Shown piece after piece: positions 62,368 to 64,000 of a DNA stretch of 64,000 nucleotides; position 1 is the stretch's first letter, and each line of letters starts with the position of its first letter. Under the pieces are notes generated by a model. The model made no database searches. It was not told the origin of the DNA and worked only from the letters and a program-made list of their open reading frames with translations. The stretch is from assembly GCF_027694345.1 (NCBI RefSeq), contig NZ_JAQEVU010000003.1:62001-126000 (forward strand), given 5' to 3'. The position numbers and the translations under genes were made by a program. This stretch comes from Varibaculum timonense_A. GTDB taxonomy: Bacteria; Actinomycetota; Actinomycetes; Actinomycetales; Actinomycetaceae.

Positions 62368-62823
62368 TTATTTACCTAGCTGAACTGTCCATTCGGGAGG
62401 AACGTCCTTGCCGGATTCCTCGTCCTGTTCTGCCTGAGCGAAAGTCTCTTGTACGATTCCTTTCGCATGGTGGGACGGAGAATAAACGGCATAGAGTTTC
62501 ATCGGCTCGTCACCGACATTAATAATGTCATGCCACTTACCAGCGGGTACCATTACTGCCCAGCCGTCGCTAACTTCCTGTTCAAAAGTGAGGTTATCTT
62601 CGGTGTCCCCCATCACTACTTTGCCTTTACCAGCATCTAAGCGCAGGAATTGGTCATTATCGGGGTGTACTTCCAAACCGATGGATTCCCCTACCGGAAT
62701 AGACATTAGAGTTACCTGCAAGAACTTTCCTGTCCAGGCGGTAGTGCGATAGTTGGTGTTTTCCTTGGTTTCAGTTTCCAAATCGAAGCTGTATGGTTCG
62801 GGACCATTATCGTGAACAGTCAT
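62368..62823 (-). CDS. Cupin-domain protein
   Basis: A 151-residue single-domain cupin from ATG 62823 (AAAGGAAG eight bases upstream; longer in-frame starts to 62865 are less likely). Motif 1 is GLEVHPDNDQFLRLDAGKGKVVMG and motif 2 is PAGKWHDIINVGDEPMKLYAVYSP, with the His and Glu/Asp positions of metal-binding cupins. The C-terminal FAQAEQDEESGKDVPPEW is acidic. It resembles the cupin half of mannose-6-phosphate isomerase-like proteins. The substrate is unknown. Confidence 0.85.
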   Translation of the reverse strand: MTVHDNGPEPYSFDLETETKENTNYRTTAWTGKFLQVTLMSIPVGESIGLEVHPDNDQFLRLDAGKGKVVMGDTEDNLTFEQEVSDGWAVMVPAGKWHDIINVGDEPMKLYAVYSPSHHAKGIVQETFAQAEQDEESGKDVPPEWTVQLGK

Positions 62824-62926
62824 GGTCATCTTCCTTTCTTTATTGCTTATGCTGTTATTTACCATAGTAACTAAGCTTTTAGGTTAAAGTTCTAGATTCT
62901 TTACAAATATCGCTACCAGCGTTGAA

Positions 62927-64000
62927 TTAGTTACCGAATAACCGCTCTAAATCATTCAAATTATTGAGTTCATTTTGAACGCTGTCTTGTACGGCAGACT
63001 TCGCACTAGAGTAAAGCGCGTACGATCCGGTAGGAACTGCAAACATTCCGATTACCAATGACGCACACAAAGTCCAGATAACAAAGAAAACTGTATGACG
63101 CATTTCGGGGCTTTTATCTTTCGGATATAGGTCTTTTAAGCCTCCGAAAACCAGCAATTCCATCATCAAGAAGGATGCCGAAAGCAGCAATTGCAGCACC
63201 AGTATCATTATGGTGGTCAAAACGGGAATTGGGAGCAGGGCGATTAAGAACATCAATGACAGCACAAAAGTGGGCAATACCAGCCCAGTAGCAACTATCG
63301 AAGCTACCTGGGTAAACGAAACCACAGTTTGCTTGGTGCGGGCAGCCGCTAAGGCTAATACCGCCCGCAGAATCACAGCCGCGAACGCCACCAGTGTGAA
63401 CATAACAAAGCAAAGTAACCATTGCGCGAAGTACAAGACACTATAGGTTCCGTATCCGGAAGCCCCCAGTATTCCTCCAGAGAAAATATCTGCACTGCGA
63501 GCAAGGAGCACAGAGGAAGATAGTCCAGCTACCAGAGCAAATAGCAGCATCATGACCCACCACCAGTGTTTCAACTGGGAGTTAGCTTTTACCCGGAGTT
63601 GTCCTTCAGATTTGTGCATTCCTGTAAAAGTTGGCCAAATAGCTTTCAATGCCAGAGCAAAATCTCCTGCCGGTTTCTTCATTCCAGGATATCCGGCACT
63701 ATTACCTGGGTAGACTGGATAACCGCCAAATTGATTGAGCGGTTCATATCCTGCCTGCGGATAGGGATTCTGCCCGGCTGACATTGAATTGGCAGCATTA
63801 GATACCGGCTGCGTTCCAAATCCAGGTTGCGGAGGGTAGGGTGGATAACCACCTGGCGCACCAGGAGGCGGGAAACCACCAGGAGGAGGTGGAGGAACCA
63901 TTCCCGCAGGAGGCATTAGAGAATTCATCCCAGTTGCAGGAGCTGGCAGCGGCAATGATGGATTAGAGTTAGTTGCCTCACCACTAGGAATGTTAGGAGT
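62927..64000 (-). CDS. Proline-rich multi-pass membrane protein, partial
   Basis: The frame stays open to the window edge, so the start is probably outside (an internal TTG at 63955 is possible). The N-terminal about 110 residues are rich in Pro, Gly and Tyr (PPPPPGGFPPPGAPGGYPPY), a cytoplasmic low-complexity tail as in Yip1-like or DUF4013-type actinobacterial membrane proteins. About six hydrophobic segments follow, with an internal loop KDLYPKDKSPEMRHT. I do not recognise the family with confidence. The 3' end is complete. Confidence 0.6.
   Translation of the reverse strand, partial: TPNIPSGEATNSNPSLPLPAPATGMNSLMPPAGMVPPPPPGGFPPPGAPGGYPPYPPQPGFGTQPVSNAANSMSAGQNPYPQAGYEPLNQFGGYPVYPGNSAGYPGMKKPAGDFALALKAIWPTFTGMHKSEGQLRVKANSQLKHWWWVMMLLFALVAGLSSSVLLARSADIFSGGILGASGYGTYSVLYFAQWLLCFVMFTLVAFAAVILRAVLALAAARTKQTVVSFTQVASIVATGLVLPTFVLSLMFLIALLPIPVLTTIMILVLQLLLSASFLMMELLVFGGLKDLYPKDKSPEMRHTVFFVIWTLCASLVIGMFAVPTGSYALYSSAKSAVQDSVQNELNNLNDLERLFGN

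Overview
This 64 kb window is almost all core chromosome of a high-GC Gram-positive bacterium (Actinomycetota) whose DNA here is close to half G+C. Three things point to Actinomycetaceae (Varibaculum, Mobiluncus, Actinomyces and relatives): the block rpsD / DUF948 / alaS / ruvX / mltG / aroE / prepilin peptidase / aroC / aroKB, the block uvrC-rapZ-yvcK-whiA-gap-pgk-tpiA-secG, and tig-clpP1-clpP2-clpX close to valS. The family is an inference from gene order and protein style. The genus cannot be fixed from this sequence alone. I see no insertion sequence, prophage, CRISPR array, tRNA or rRNA gene. Many genes start with GTG or TTG.

Layout. 1-11.4 kb (minus strand): a shikimate-pathway and housekeeping run ending in a fused shikimate kinase / dehydroquinate synthase cut by the left edge, with rpsD, rarA and a Sua5/YrdC gene upstream. 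11.5-11.9 kb: the RNase P RNA gene on the plus strand. 11.9-16.8 kb: a FadD15-like acyl-CoA synthetase and uvrA, the latter with a candidate SOS box. 16.8-20.4 kb: an unrecognised cluster of two related multi-pass membrane proteins around an SRPBCC-like protein. 20.6-25.3 kb (plus): valS and a second FadD15-like gene. 25.4-30.0 kb (minus): chorismate mutase, clpX, clpP2, clpP1 and tig. 30.2-37 kb (minus): a giant cell-surface GH2 beta-galactosidase and a CapA-like protein. 37-45.6 kb (minus): secG, lower glycolysis, whiA, yvcK, rapZ and uvrC. 45.9-50.5 kb: gdhA (plus), a coiled-coil protein and a NIF3 protein (minus), and a DUF1846 protein (plus). 50.8-61.5 kb: pyrB with a leader-peptide/attenuator arrangement, a DMT transporter, and a purine block purL-purE-purC-purM-purD-purF. 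61.9-64 kb: a thiamine-binding family protein, a cupin, and a proline-rich membrane protein cut by the right edge.

How the genes work together. The left block makes chorismate (aroE, aroC, aroKB), and the AroQ chorismate mutase near clpX uses it. gap-pgk-tpiA form a glycolytic operon. The pur genes encode most of the IMP pathway, using a single-chain FGAM synthase; purN and purH are not in the window. pyrB begins pyrimidine synthesis. The surface beta-galactosidase suggests feeding on host glycans or other beta-galactosides outside the cell.

The strongest regulatory observation is upstream of pyrB: a 41-codon leader ORF with a good ribosome-binding site runs through an intrinsic terminator and overlaps the pyrB start, a layout like enterobacterial pyrBI attenuation. 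The least explained genes are the paired membrane proteins and SRPBCC protein at 16.8-20.4 kb.
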